Assembly (NCBI GenBank): GCA_937988885.1
Contig: CALKHR010000047.1
Location: 1-18,371 of the forward strand
From: an uncultured Roseiflexaceae bacterium
Lineage (GTDB): Bacteria > Chloroflexota > Chloroflexia > Chloroflexales > Roseiflexaceae
Reading direction: 5' to 3'
Length of the DNA: 18,371 bases
Shown: piece by piece, positions 1 through 6,963 of the stretch
How the letters are laid out: each line of letters starts with the position of its first letter
Numbering within the stretch: the first letter of the stretch is position 1
Position numbers and translations under genes: made by a program
Notes under the pieces: model-generated
The model's database searches: none
What the model saw: the letters and a program-made list of their open reading frames with translations, nothing else
Told to the model about the DNA's origin: nothing

Positions 1-34
1 GCCGAATTCCTCCTCACACAACCCCAAACACAAA

Positions 35-70
35 CCCGCCCTCTTACGGCGCGTACCGTAACGAGGCGGG
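35..70 (-). terminator. Candidate intrinsic terminator of the hybrid histidine kinase gene
   Basis: An inverted repeat lies 20 nt beyond the kinase stop codon. The outer arms CCCGCC/GGCGGG pair over 6 bp, a 3-nt internal loop follows, and the inner arms TTACGG/CCGTAA pair over 6 bp around a 6-nt loop. Read on the minus strand, the hairpin is followed by TTTGTGTTTGGGG, which is T-rich but interrupted. The position fits the end of a one-gene transcript. The imperfect stem and broken T run keep confidence moderate. Confidence 0.45.
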
Positions 71-89
71 CGAAGTGATTGCAAACAAA

Positions 90-2384
90 TCAGGATTTCC
101 GCTGCTGGTCGACGCTGCAAATCGTTGAGATCGCCAGGAGAAAGTCGCTGGCAGTGAAAGGCTTGGGCAACATCATCGCGGCGCCGCTACGGATCACCGC
201 GTTCTGCAGCGAGCGATCTTGGAGGCTGCTGATGATAATCACCGGCGTTTCGTTGCCCTGGCTGCGCAACTGCTGCAACAATCGATGACCGTCCATCAAC
301 GGCATATGCAGGTCGCTCACGATCACATCCCAGCGTCCGGGCTGGCAGATCGCCAATGCCGCATCCGCATCGGCGGCTTGTCCCACCATATGGCCTTCGT
401 GTTGCAGCAGCGAACTCAGGAACATGCGCACCTCCGGCTCATCCTCCACCACCAAAATGCGCAAACCCGGCAGCACCGTCTTCGCCTGACCCGTCTGCGC
501 CGCAGCGCCGCTCAGCACTTGATCGCGCGGCTCGCAATACGGCAGGATCATACTGAAACAACTGCCCTCGCCAACGCGGCTCTGCACTTTGATCTCGCCG
601 TTGTGCATCTGCACGATGCTACGGGTGATCGCCAAGCCTAATCCAATGCCGCTCAGCTTGCTGCCGCCGAGCGCACCCTTGTTAGTGAAGAACGGCTCGA
701 AGATGCAGCTAAACTGATCTTCCGGCAAACCAACACCTGTATCGCACACATCGACCTGGCTGTGCTGGAGGTTCTCGCGCACCCGCACCGTGAGCGTGCC
801 GCCGTTCTGCATCGCATCGCGGGCGTTGCTGAGCAGATTCATCAGGGCTTGACGCAACTGGTTGGGATCGCCAAGCACCGTGCCACGCGCCTGATAGTCG
901 CACACCACGTGAATGCTCTGCTGCTCCAACGACTTGCGCAACAGCGCCAACGCCTCATCGGCGATGGTGGCAAGCTCGATATTGAGGTGCTGGCCTTTGT
1001 TGGGTCGCGCAAACATCAGCAAACCACGGGTGATCTCCACGCCGCGCTTGGTGCCGCGCAACACCACCTGCAACGCCTCGTCCTTCTGCGCGGGCGTGCC
1101 GCGTAAACCAAGCTCCGCGAAGCCCTGAATGCTGGTCAGCACATTGTTAAACTCGTGCGAAACGCCCGTCGCCAGCGTGCCGATCGCCATAATCTTGGCG
1201 TGCTCATCGGCCTGCTTGGTCTCCTCCAGCCGCCGAAGGTGCGACAGTGAATAGCTGATCTGCGCGGCCACGCTCTCGACATGCAACAGATCGCTGGAAC
1301 TGCGCGAGTGTGGATCTTGGATCTGCAACACACCCACCACAGCGCCACTACACGCGAGCGGGATGCGCATTCGCGCCGTTTCACTCTCGCCCTGTGTCTC
1401 GCGCACAAACGCCAAGCGGTTACGATCCGCCAACAGGCTGCAGCTCTGGCGCGGGCTATCAAACTCGGCTGCATTGGATGGTCCGACATAGCCCTTCAGG
1501 TACGCTAAATCGCCCTCGAACAGCCAACATTCCACCTGCTCAAACTGGAACGTGTTCGCTAGCGTCTCGGCGCTCTGCTGCATCAGATTATCGATATTCG
1601 TCCCCGCTAGGGCGATCTCGTAGCGGGCGCGCTCGTAATGCAACTGCTGTTGCTCGCCCTGTTGGGCCTGGAGGATCGCGTTGGCGGCGAAACTCGCAAC
1701 CGTGTTGAGCACCAGCAGATCCGCCGCGCTAAACTGCGACTCTACCAGGCATCCCTCAAGCACCAATTCGCCGATCAGCTTGCCCGAGGCAGTCAGCTTA
1801 GCATGAGCCTTGGCGTGTGGTCCAACAATCCCCGAAGGGGCTTCACCACAATAGCTTGCCAATGTATATTCGTTGTCTGCGCTGTGCAGCACAATGCGCG
1901 CCTGCAACGCCCCCAACGTCTCGGCGATCCACTGCACAACAGCCGAGCCGATCTGCGTCACATTGTTGGAATGGAGGATCGGCGCGAGGTGCGAGAGTTG
2001 TTGAAGCGCAGTCGTAGCGGCAACGTTCGCCTGAGAGAGGGAGAGGATCGTCGCTTCAGAGGCGAGGTACGCCTCGATCCGCTGGCCGATCAGCCGAACG
2101 AAATCGGCGAGAACTGCACCATCGCCGTAGCCCTGCAACGTTGCAAAAAGGTGTTCGCCGCTCCAAAACTGATGTTGAGCCGAAGCACTCCCCGTATCGC
2201 GCAGGGATGCATCACCAGCACTCGCAATCAGAAACCCATCGTATCGCTCAAGCCCGAGCCACAGCCAACCGCTTGCGCACGCATCAGCAAGGATGTTGTA
2301 CAAGGATGGTTGGGTCAGCAGGTGCTGCATCGTGGTTGGCGATAACTCAAGGGGTTGTATAGGGTTAAACGACGTGGTTTTCAC
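90..2384 (-). CDS. Soluble hybrid histidine kinase (GAF domains, HisKA, HATPase, C-terminal receiver)
   Basis: This 764-residue two-component sensor autophosphorylates on histidine and should pass phosphate to its own receiver. Domain order is a divergent N-terminal sensory region (about 25-120), two GAF-like segments (about 130-240 and 255-385), HisKA with phospho-acceptor His410 in 'GVSHEFNN', and an ATPase domain. The ATPase shows an N box near Asn516-Asp523, a G1 box with Asp548 (DTGVGLP), an F box 'FEPFFTNKG' and a G2 box 'GIGLGLA'. A receiver (about 641-755) has Glu647/Asp648, phospho-Asp691 and Lys741. No membrane segment is visible, so it should act in the cytosol. The start is GTG, chosen because AAAGGAG lies at 2392-2398 with a 7-nt spacer. 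There is no DNA-binding output domain and no response-regulator gene beside it, so partner and signal are unknown. Confidence 0.93.
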   Translation of the reverse strand: MKTTSFNPIQPLELSPTTMQHLLTQPSLYNILADACASGWLWLGLERYDGFLIASAGDASLRDTGSASAQHQFWSGEHLFATLQGYGDGAVLADFVRLIGQRIEAYLASEATILSLSQANVAATTALQQLSHLAPILHSNNVTQIGSAVVQWIAETLGALQARIVLHSADNEYTLASYCGEAPSGIVGPHAKAHAKLTASGKLIGELVLEGCLVESQFSAADLLVLNTVASFAANAILQAQQGEQQQLHYERARYEIALAGTNIDNLMQQSAETLANTFQFEQVECWLFEGDLAYLKGYVGPSNAAEFDSPRQSCSLLADRNRLAFVRETQGESETARMRIPLACSGAVVGVLQIQDPHSRSSSDLLHVESVAAQISYSLSHLRRLEETKQADEHAKIMAIGTLATGVSHEFNNVLTSIQGFAELGLRGTPAQKDEALQVVLRGTKRGVEITRGLLMFARPNKGQHLNIELATIADEALALLRKSLEQQSIHVVCDYQARGTVLGDPNQLRQALMNLLSNARDAMQNGGTLTVRVRENLQHSQVDVCDTGVGLPEDQFSCIFEPFFTNKGALGGSKLSGIGLGLAITRSIVQMHNGEIKVQSRVGEGSCFSMILPYCEPRDQVLSGAAAQTGQAKTVLPGLRILVVEDEPEVRMFLSSLLQHEGHMVGQAADADAALAICQPGRWDVIVSDLHMPLMDGHRLLQQLRSQGNETPVIIISSLQDRSLQNAVIRSGAAMMLPKPFTASDFLLAISTICSVDQQRKS

Positions 2385-2869
2385 CTGCTAACTCCTTTAT
2401 GCCACGAAATGCACAGATAGGAAGGCATCGATTACATGGAGAAATGATATTCCTCGCGCTAACCTATACTGCTCGATATCGTCACTGGAAGATAGGGAGG
2501 AAGTGGCGCTGAAACCACTACAACACGCGAGCATAAATAGCGAAGATGCCGACAACAGGGCCAAGCTCTTGCCTGATATGCGTACCGTGTGGTGAACCAA
2601 ACGTCCGTGGCGAACCATGCGGCAGATGTGATAACGGAGCTACATCCTGTCTATGTGATTGTCCGTGAGCAACCAGAACAATATGTCTTCCAGTGTTCGA
2701 TGATGATCCCAAACCACAGGCAAAAACCTTCGTCCCGTGGAAGATATAAAATATACCGTGTTAAGAAGATGAACGAAACGCCTTTAGCAGGCGATTTGTC
2801 AACGGTTATATGAAACTTTCGTGCATGTATGGTTATAGCATCGGTTCGGTAACCTACTGTACACCCAAA
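2385..2869. other. 485-nt intergenic region with no convincing gene
   Basis: The space between the kinase start and the terminator of the aldo/keto reductase gene is less GC-rich than the flanking genes. Short open frames of 73-74 codons exist on both strands, but they lack a good ribosome binding site and resemble nothing I recognise. The kinase promoter should lie here on the minus strand. I see no clear -35/-10 pair. A TTGACA read on the minus strand (2797-2802) has no matching -10 at the right distance. Confidence 0.5.
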
Positions 2870-2903
2870 CAGCATACGGCCGCTCGCTGATAGCCGTATG
2901 CTG
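2870..2903 (-). terminator. Intrinsic terminator of the aldo/keto reductase gene
   Basis: A perfect 11-bp stem (CAGCATACGGC paired with GCCGTATGCTG) with a 12-nt loop lies 12 nt past the reductase stop codon. On the minus strand it is followed by TTTGGGTGT, a short T-rich tail. Position and stem quality support termination. The tail is not a full T run. Confidence 0.65.
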
Positions 2904-2915
2904 TGGGCGATCGCG

Positions 2916-3908
2916 CTACGCTAAAATCTGCTCTATCGCTTGGAGTTCGTCGGCACTGAGGCTCAACCGGGCCAAGCTGCCCACCGCCTCTTCGACCTGC
3001 TCCGGACGGCTGGCCCCAATCAGCGCCGAAGTGACCTGCGGATGCCGCAGCACCCAAGCCAACGCGAGTTGCGCCACACTCTGGCCGCGCGCCTCAGCGA
3101 TCGGCTGGAGTTTGCGCACCTTGGCCAACTTCTCCTCGGTGATATGTTCGGGCCGCAGGAAGCCCTGAGGACGCCCAGCCCGCGAATCTTCGGGGATACC
3201 ATCGAGATACCGATTCGTGAGCAGGCCCTGTGCGAGCGGCGAGAACACAATCCCACCGATGCCCTGCTCCTCTAGTACATCGAGCAAACCACCCTCGATC
3301 CAGCGGTTAAACATATTGTAGCTTGGCTGATGAATGAGGCAGGGAGTGCCCAGTTGCCGCAGAATCGTGGCAGCCTCGCGAGTCTGCTCTGCAGAATAGT
3401 TAGAGATACCGACGTAGAGCGCCTTGCCGCTGCGCACAATATGGTCGAGCGCGCCCATCGTCTCCTCAAGCGGCGTATTAGGATCGGGACGATGATGGTA
3501 GAAGATATCGACATACTCCAAGCCCATACGCGACAGGCTCTGATTCAAACTGCTGATCAGATACTTGCGCGAACCCCAATCGCCGTAGGGGCCTTCCCAC
3601 ATCCCGTAGCCCGCCTTGGTCGAGATCACCAATTCATCGCGGTATGGCTTCAGATCACGCTCCAGAATCCTGCCGAAGGTCTGCTCCGCCGAGCCGGGCG
3701 GCGGGCCGTAGTTGTTCGCTAAATCGAAGTGCGTGATCCCCAGATCGAACGCGCGCAACAGCGTGGCGCGGCTCTGTGAAAAGCGATCAACACCACCAAA
3801 ATTGTGCCACAAGCCCAGCGAGATCGCCGGAAGTTGCAAGCCGCTACGGCCACAGCGGTTGTACACCATCGTCTGATAGCGCGTATCGGAAGCGCGATAA
3901 ACCGTCAT
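2916..3908 (-). CDS. Aldo/keto reductase, YghZ / L-glyceraldehyde-3-phosphate reductase type
   Basis: This is a 330-residue NAD(P)H-dependent oxidoreductase with the TIM-barrel signature of the aldo/keto reductase superfamily. The catalytic tetrad reads Asp62 and Tyr67 in 'FDLANNYGPPPGSAE', Lys98 in 'ISTKAGYGMW', and His139 in 'VDIFYHHRPD'. The motifs 'GISNYSAEQT', 'QPSYNMFNRWIE', 'FSPLAQGLLT' and C-terminal 'ALIGASRPEQVEE' (cofactor phosphate site) match the subgroup of E. coli YghZ, which reduces L-glyceraldehyde 3-phosphate and detoxifies methylglyoxal. The length is close to that of YghZ (346). The ATG start has an AGGA-type ribosome site about 7 nt upstream. It is a single gene with its own terminator. 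The family is certain, the exact substrate is inferred. Confidence 0.93.
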   Translation of the reverse strand: MTVYRASDTRYQTMVYNRCGRSGLQLPAISLGLWHNFGGVDRFSQSRATLLRAFDLGITHFDLANNYGPPPGSAEQTFGRILERDLKPYRDELVISTKAGYGMWEGPYGDWGSRKYLISSLNQSLSRMGLEYVDIFYHHRPDPNTPLEETMGALDHIVRSGKALYVGISNYSAEQTREAATILRQLGTPCLIHQPSYNMFNRWIEGGLLDVLEEQGIGGIVFSPLAQGLLTNRYLDGIPEDSRAGRPQGFLRPEHITEEKLAKVRKLQPIAEARGQSVAQLALAWVLRHPQVTSALIGASRPEQVEEAVGSLARLSLSADELQAIEQILA

Positions 3909-3946
3909 TGGTATTCCTCACTCTGGTTATGAACTCGTTAAGCGAC

Positions 3947-3955
3947 ATTGTACCG
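3947..3955 (-). promoter_or_regulatory. Possible -10 element of the aldo/keto reductase gene
   Basis: The minus strand reads CGGTACAAT, with the hexamer TACAAT at 3947-3952, 38 nt upstream of the ATG. It shares GGTACAAT with two other candidate promoters in the window (9665-9672 and 10642-10649). No recognisable -35 lies at 16-18 nt. Confidence 0.3.
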
Positions 3956-4059
3956 CAGATACCCAACTGTGTATTCCATCGCTAGACTGTTGGGCAAATA
4001 CGCACTCCCAGCCGCACAGCAGGGATGCTGCTGGCGCAAGACAATGCGGTCTGCTACGT

Positions 4060-5106
4060 TCACGTGGGGCGGCGCGCCGCCAGTAGCGCGTAGCCAGGCA
4101 AACGCAGCAGGCCGATCGGACGCTGCGGCTGCAAACCCGCCGCGCGCTGCCAATCCACCATCTCCTCGCGCGACCACGTGCCCGAGCGGCTGGTGAACGA
4201 AAAATAGAGATCGAGCAGGCCAGCCATTTGCCCACCGATACCGCCAGCATCCTGCCGCAACGCCTCCAGTATGACCAGCACGCCACCGGGACGCAGCGCC
4301 TGCGCGGCGCGACGCACCAGATCACGGTTCGTCTCGGCATCGAAGTGATGGACTAGCTGCGCAATCAGAATCAGGTCGTGGCAGGCATCGCCCAGATCGG
4401 CGGTACGGGCGTCGGCGGGGCGATGCGTGACGCGGTCGCCAAGCCCTTCGGCGGCGAGCAACGGCGCGGCGTGCGCAATTGCCTGCGGCAGGTCGAGCAC
4501 GCTGGCCCGTAGGTGGCGGTGCCGCCGACAGAGCGCCACGCTGTAGTAGCCGTGCGCCCCGCCGATATCGAGCATGCTGCGGGCGCCGCGCGGCACCGGG
4601 GTGCGCCACGCGATCTCGCTGGCGGCTATGCTCGCCAAGGCGCGCATGCCCCGCTGATACAGCCGCCACTCATCGTTGGTCATTGTGGCGTGGAAGTCGA
4701 GCGGCTGCCCACCGCGCACAAAGTCGTCGAGCCGCGTGAGCCATTGATATTCGAGCGCTTCGTAGAGCATCAGGTCATACAGTGAGTGTGGGGCGTCGCG
4801 CAGCAGCCAGGTGCGGCTCAGGCGCGCCAGACCGAACTGCTCGCCACGCTGCACCAGATAGCCCGAGCGCGCCAACGCGCCCAATAGCTTGTGGGTGGCG
4901 TCGGGGTGGCTGTGACAGCGCTCGGCGATCGCTGCGACGCTGCGGGGGCCATCGCGCAACGCCTCGAACACGCCGATCTGTGTGGCGACGGAGATAGCGC
5001 GGGCCAACAGGCTGCCGCCCAACACGTGCGCGATCGGGTGGGGCACTTGCCCGGTGAGCAAACCCAACAGTTCCAGGAGCGATTCGGGTGCAAGGCGCAG
5101 GCGCAT
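4060..5106 (-). CDS. Class I SAM-dependent O-methyltransferase (plant COMT / hydroxyneurosporene methyltransferase-like)
   Basis: This is a 348-residue methyltransferase. The N-terminal third ('ATQIGVFEALRDGPRSV' through 'LGALARSGYLVQRGEQF') is the winged-helix dimerisation domain of the family. The C-terminal Rossmann domain has SAM motif I 'LDIGGAHGYYSVAL' (about 179-192), the acidic 'VLDLP' at the end of strand 2 (about 203-207), 'QLVHHFDAE' (about 250-258) at the usual catalytic-His region, and 'LRPGGVLVILEA'. It transfers methyl from SAM to a small hydroxylated substrate. Carotenoid, polyketide and quinone-like substrates are all possible. The open frame extends upstream to a TTG at 5196. 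The ATG at 5106 is preferred because the family domain begins right after it. The ribosome site (GAGTGAG) is weak. Neighbours do not reveal the substrate. Confidence 0.88.
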   Translation of the reverse strand: MRLRLAPESLLELLGLLTGQVPHPIAHVLGGSLLARAISVATQIGVFEALRDGPRSVAAIAERCHSHPDATHKLLGALARSGYLVQRGEQFGLARLSRTWLLRDAPHSLYDLMLYEALEYQWLTRLDDFVRGGQPLDFHATMTNDEWRLYQRGMRALASIAASEIAWRTPVPRGARSMLDIGGAHGYYSVALCRRHRHLRASVLDLPQAIAHAAPLLAAEGLGDRVTHRPADARTADLGDACHDLILIAQLVHHFDAETNRDLVRRAAQALRPGGVLVILEALRQDAGGIGGQMAGLLDLYFSFTSRSGTWSREEMVDWQRAAGLQPQRPIGLLRLPGYALLAARRPT

Positions 5107-5467
5107 CGGCAACTCACTCGTGAAGGCGGATCTTCTCGGGTTGAAGGCGAGATGACGGGGCGCGGCTATTGTAGCAGGTTTGGATGCGACCTTCAATGCA
5201 GCACAATCAACATGTTCACACGGTTCTTATAACTCAAAGCGATATACATATGATCAGAGCAAATATCCCATCAACCCATTCATTAAATATGTTAAGAGAT
5301 TTATCAACACACTATCGCAACAAACATCACACCACTTATCAAGAAAATATGAAGGTTCTATGAAGACATTTTGCAAACAAATTCCATCCAACAAATCCAA
5401 TTACAACCATTCATAGGTCTTTAGTCCTATATCAACCCATCTTAAGTATCATTTTTATGAAATTACA

Positions 5468-5496
5468 TTGACAAGCGTATATTTGACGAATATAAC
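5468..5496 (+). promoter_or_regulatory. Sigma-70-type promoter of the GH18 gene
   Basis: TTGACA (5468-5473) is a perfect -35 and is separated by exactly 17 nt from TATAAC (5491-5496). The predicted start point is near 5503, giving a short leader of about 37 nt to the ATG at 5540. The flanking sequence is AT-rich, as expected for an UP-like environment. Confidence 0.75.
5478..5494. promoter_or_regulatory. Inverted repeat inside the GH18 promoter (operator candidate)
   Basis: TATATT-TGACG-AATATA is a perfect 6-5-6 inverted repeat lying between the -35 and -10 boxes and overlapping the -10. A protein bound here would block RNA polymerase. AT-rich sequence gives such repeats by chance fairly often, so this is only a candidate. 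Confidence 0.35.
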
Positions 5497-5539
5497 AATA
5501 GAATTGTAGTACTTCGTTGTAGCAAGGAGCATCCAACGT

Positions 5540-6760
5540 ATGCAATCAAGACAGAATCATCGGGGTTGGTGGGCGCGTATGCGCGGTACCGCGTTGGTAT
5601 TGGGCGCATTGTGCGCGTTGTTGGTGGTGAATACGTTCGCCGAAGGTGAGCAATTGTTGTACGCACCGCTTGTTCTGAACGGAGCCAAAGCACCAGCAGC
5701 GAATGGCACGTGGGTCACTGCCTATTACGTGGGGTATCAGCGCGATATGCTACCCGCCGACCAAATCGATTGGAGCACGCTGACGCACTTGGTGGTGGGG
5801 CGCATCCGCCCGCAGGCCGACGGCAGTGTGGTCACCAATTTCGATATCGATGATGTGACCGGCCCTGCGATGGCTCGCGACCTGGCGAAACGGGCGCACG
5901 CCGCCAACCGCAAGGCCATCCTGATGCTGGGTGGCGACGGCGAGCACGACGGTTTCGTGGGTGCGGCCTCGGCAGCCAACCGCGCGACGTTTGTGCGCAA
6001 CCTGATCAGGATTATGGACGATTACGGCTACGACGGCATCGACGTGGACTGGGAGCCGATTATGCCAGAAGATCGGCCTGTGCTGCTGCAACTGCTGCGC
6101 GATCTGCGGGCCGCCAAGCCCGGCATCATTTTGACGGTGCCGGTCGGCTGGGTGAACGCGAATTTCCCCGAGGATATCGACAACTATTATGTCGAGCTGG
6201 CCAGCCTGGTCGATCAGATGAATATCATGAGCTACGATATGGCTGGCAATTGGGGCGGCTGGGATAGCTGGCACTTCGCGGCGTTGTACGGCGAGGCGGG
6301 CACGCATCCCACATCGATCGATGCGAGCGTGCGGCGCTATTTGCAGGTCGGCGTGCCACCCAAAAAGCTCGGTATTGGCATCGGGTTCTACGGCTCGTGC
6401 TGGCGCGGCGTGACGGAGCCGCGCGTGCCGCTCGAAGGCCGCAATGTGTCGCAGGGCAACAGCGATAATGCGATGGGCTACGCGACGATTGTGCGCGAGT
6501 ACCTGCCGCAATCGAAGCGCACGTTCGATACCATCGCGAAGGTGCCGTACCTGAGTTCGGAGGCTGGCGCTGGCCCACAGCGGTGCAATTTCGTGTCGTA
6601 CGAGGATGCCGAGTCGATCGCAGCCAAGGGCGAGTACGTGCGCAGCAAGGGCTTGGGCGGCGCGATCATCTGGACGATCGCGCAGGGCTACGTGCCGACC
6701 GCTCCGGCTGGTCAGCGCGACCCGCTGATGCAGGCGATGCGCGAGGCGTTTCTGAAGTAG
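5540..6760 (+). CDS. Secreted glycoside hydrolase family 18 (chitinase-like) protein
   Basis: This 406-residue exported hydrolase should cleave beta-1,4-N-acetylglucosamine polymers such as chitin. Residues 1-35 form a signal peptide (Arg-rich start, hydrophobic 'ALVLGALCALLVV'). A short 'LLYAPLVLNG' segment follows, then a GH18 barrel (about 57-405). The catalytic strand reads 'DGIDVDWE', with Glu172 as acid/base and Asp170 and Asp168 as partners. Other family markers are 'LMLGG' (129-132), 'MSYDMAG' (Tyr232, Asp233) and the strand-8 Trp378 in 'AIIWTI'. Cys287 and Cys349 could form a disulfide. No separate chitin-binding module is present. The ATG has AAGGAG at 5524-5529, and the gene has a consensus promoter and a downstream terminator, so it is monocistronic. 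Activity on chitin rather than another GH18 substrate is inferred. Confidence 0.92.
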   Translation: MQSRQNHRGWWARMRGTALVLGALCALLVVNTFAEGEQLLYAPLVLNGAKAPAANGTWVTAYYVGYQRDMLPADQIDWSTLTHLVVGRIRPQADGSVVTNFDIDDVTGPAMARDLAKRAHAANRKAILMLGGDGEHDGFVGAASAANRATFVRNLIRIMDDYGYDGIDVDWEPIMPEDRPVLLQLLRDLRAAKPGIILTVPVGWVNANFPEDIDNYYVELASLVDQMNIMSYDMAGNWGGWDSWHFAALYGEAGTHPTSIDASVRRYLQVGVPPKKLGIGIGFYGSCWRGVTEPRVPLEGRNVSQGNSDNAMGYATIVREYLPQSKRTFDTIAKVPYLSSEAGAGPQRCNFVSYEDAESIAAKGEYVRSKGLGGAIIWTIAQGYVPTAPAGQRDPLMQAMREAFLK

Positions 6761-6927
6761 TTCGGCTTGCAATGGCCAGTTAGGCCATCATTGCCGGGGT
6801 GCCGGGGCGCTGGCCAAGATGCGGTTGCCGCGACAACTGGCGTTGCGGCTGGCATGGCGCTGCTTCCACAAACCTAACACAGGTTGCCGTGCGACTGGCG
6901 TTTCGGTGATGACAAAGCGGTTTTGAT
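6761..6927. repeat. Short imperfect direct repeat between convergent genes
   Basis: The spacer after the GH18 gene has two related copies of about 25 nt at 6823-6848 and 6882-6906. Both begin GGTTGCCG and end in TGGCGTT(G/T)CGG with small differences in between. A 6-bp hairpin (ATGGCC/GGCCAT, 6772-6788) precedes them. No gene is visible. Confidence 0.4.
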
Positions 6928-6956
6928 GCCACCCTGCCTTGTCTCGGCAGGGTGGC
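6928..6956 (+). terminator. Intrinsic terminator of the GH18 gene
   Basis: A perfect 11-bp GC-rich stem (GCCACCCTGCC/GGCAGGGTGGC) with a 7-nt loop is followed on the plus strand by GTTGTGTTTA. It sits between convergent genes and may work in both directions. The tail on the minus strand is not T-rich, so the plus direction is favoured. Confidence 0.75.
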
Positions 6957-6963
6957 GTTGTGT

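Larger units (their letters stand above)
5107..5539. other. AT-rich divergent intergenic region
   Basis: Between the methyltransferase and the GH18 gene lies about 430 nt, strongly AT-rich from about 5200 onward and in sharp contrast with the GC-rich genes on both sides. It should hold both divergent promoters. Only the GH18 promoter is clear. One open frame (5180-5416, +) has no ribosome site and low-complexity Asn/Lys/Ser content, so I do not call it. Confidence 0.5.

Noticed and set aside
2397..2618. 73-codon minus-strand frame with a hydrophobic stretch resembling a small lipoprotein
   Set aside because: No good ribosome site, the C-rich hydrophobic part does not follow a basic N-terminus of normal length, and it overlaps the expected kinase promoter region.
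5180..5416. 78-codon plus-strand frame in the AT-rich spacer
   Set aside because: No ribosome site, and Asn/Lys/Ser-rich low complexity as expected from AT-rich non-coding DNA.
5750..6772. Long minus-strand open frame of 340 codons opposite the GH18 gene
   Set aside because: Shadow of a GC-rich gene. Its His/Arg/Ala-rich translation has no domain, and the plus-strand frame has an intact GH18 active site and signal peptide.
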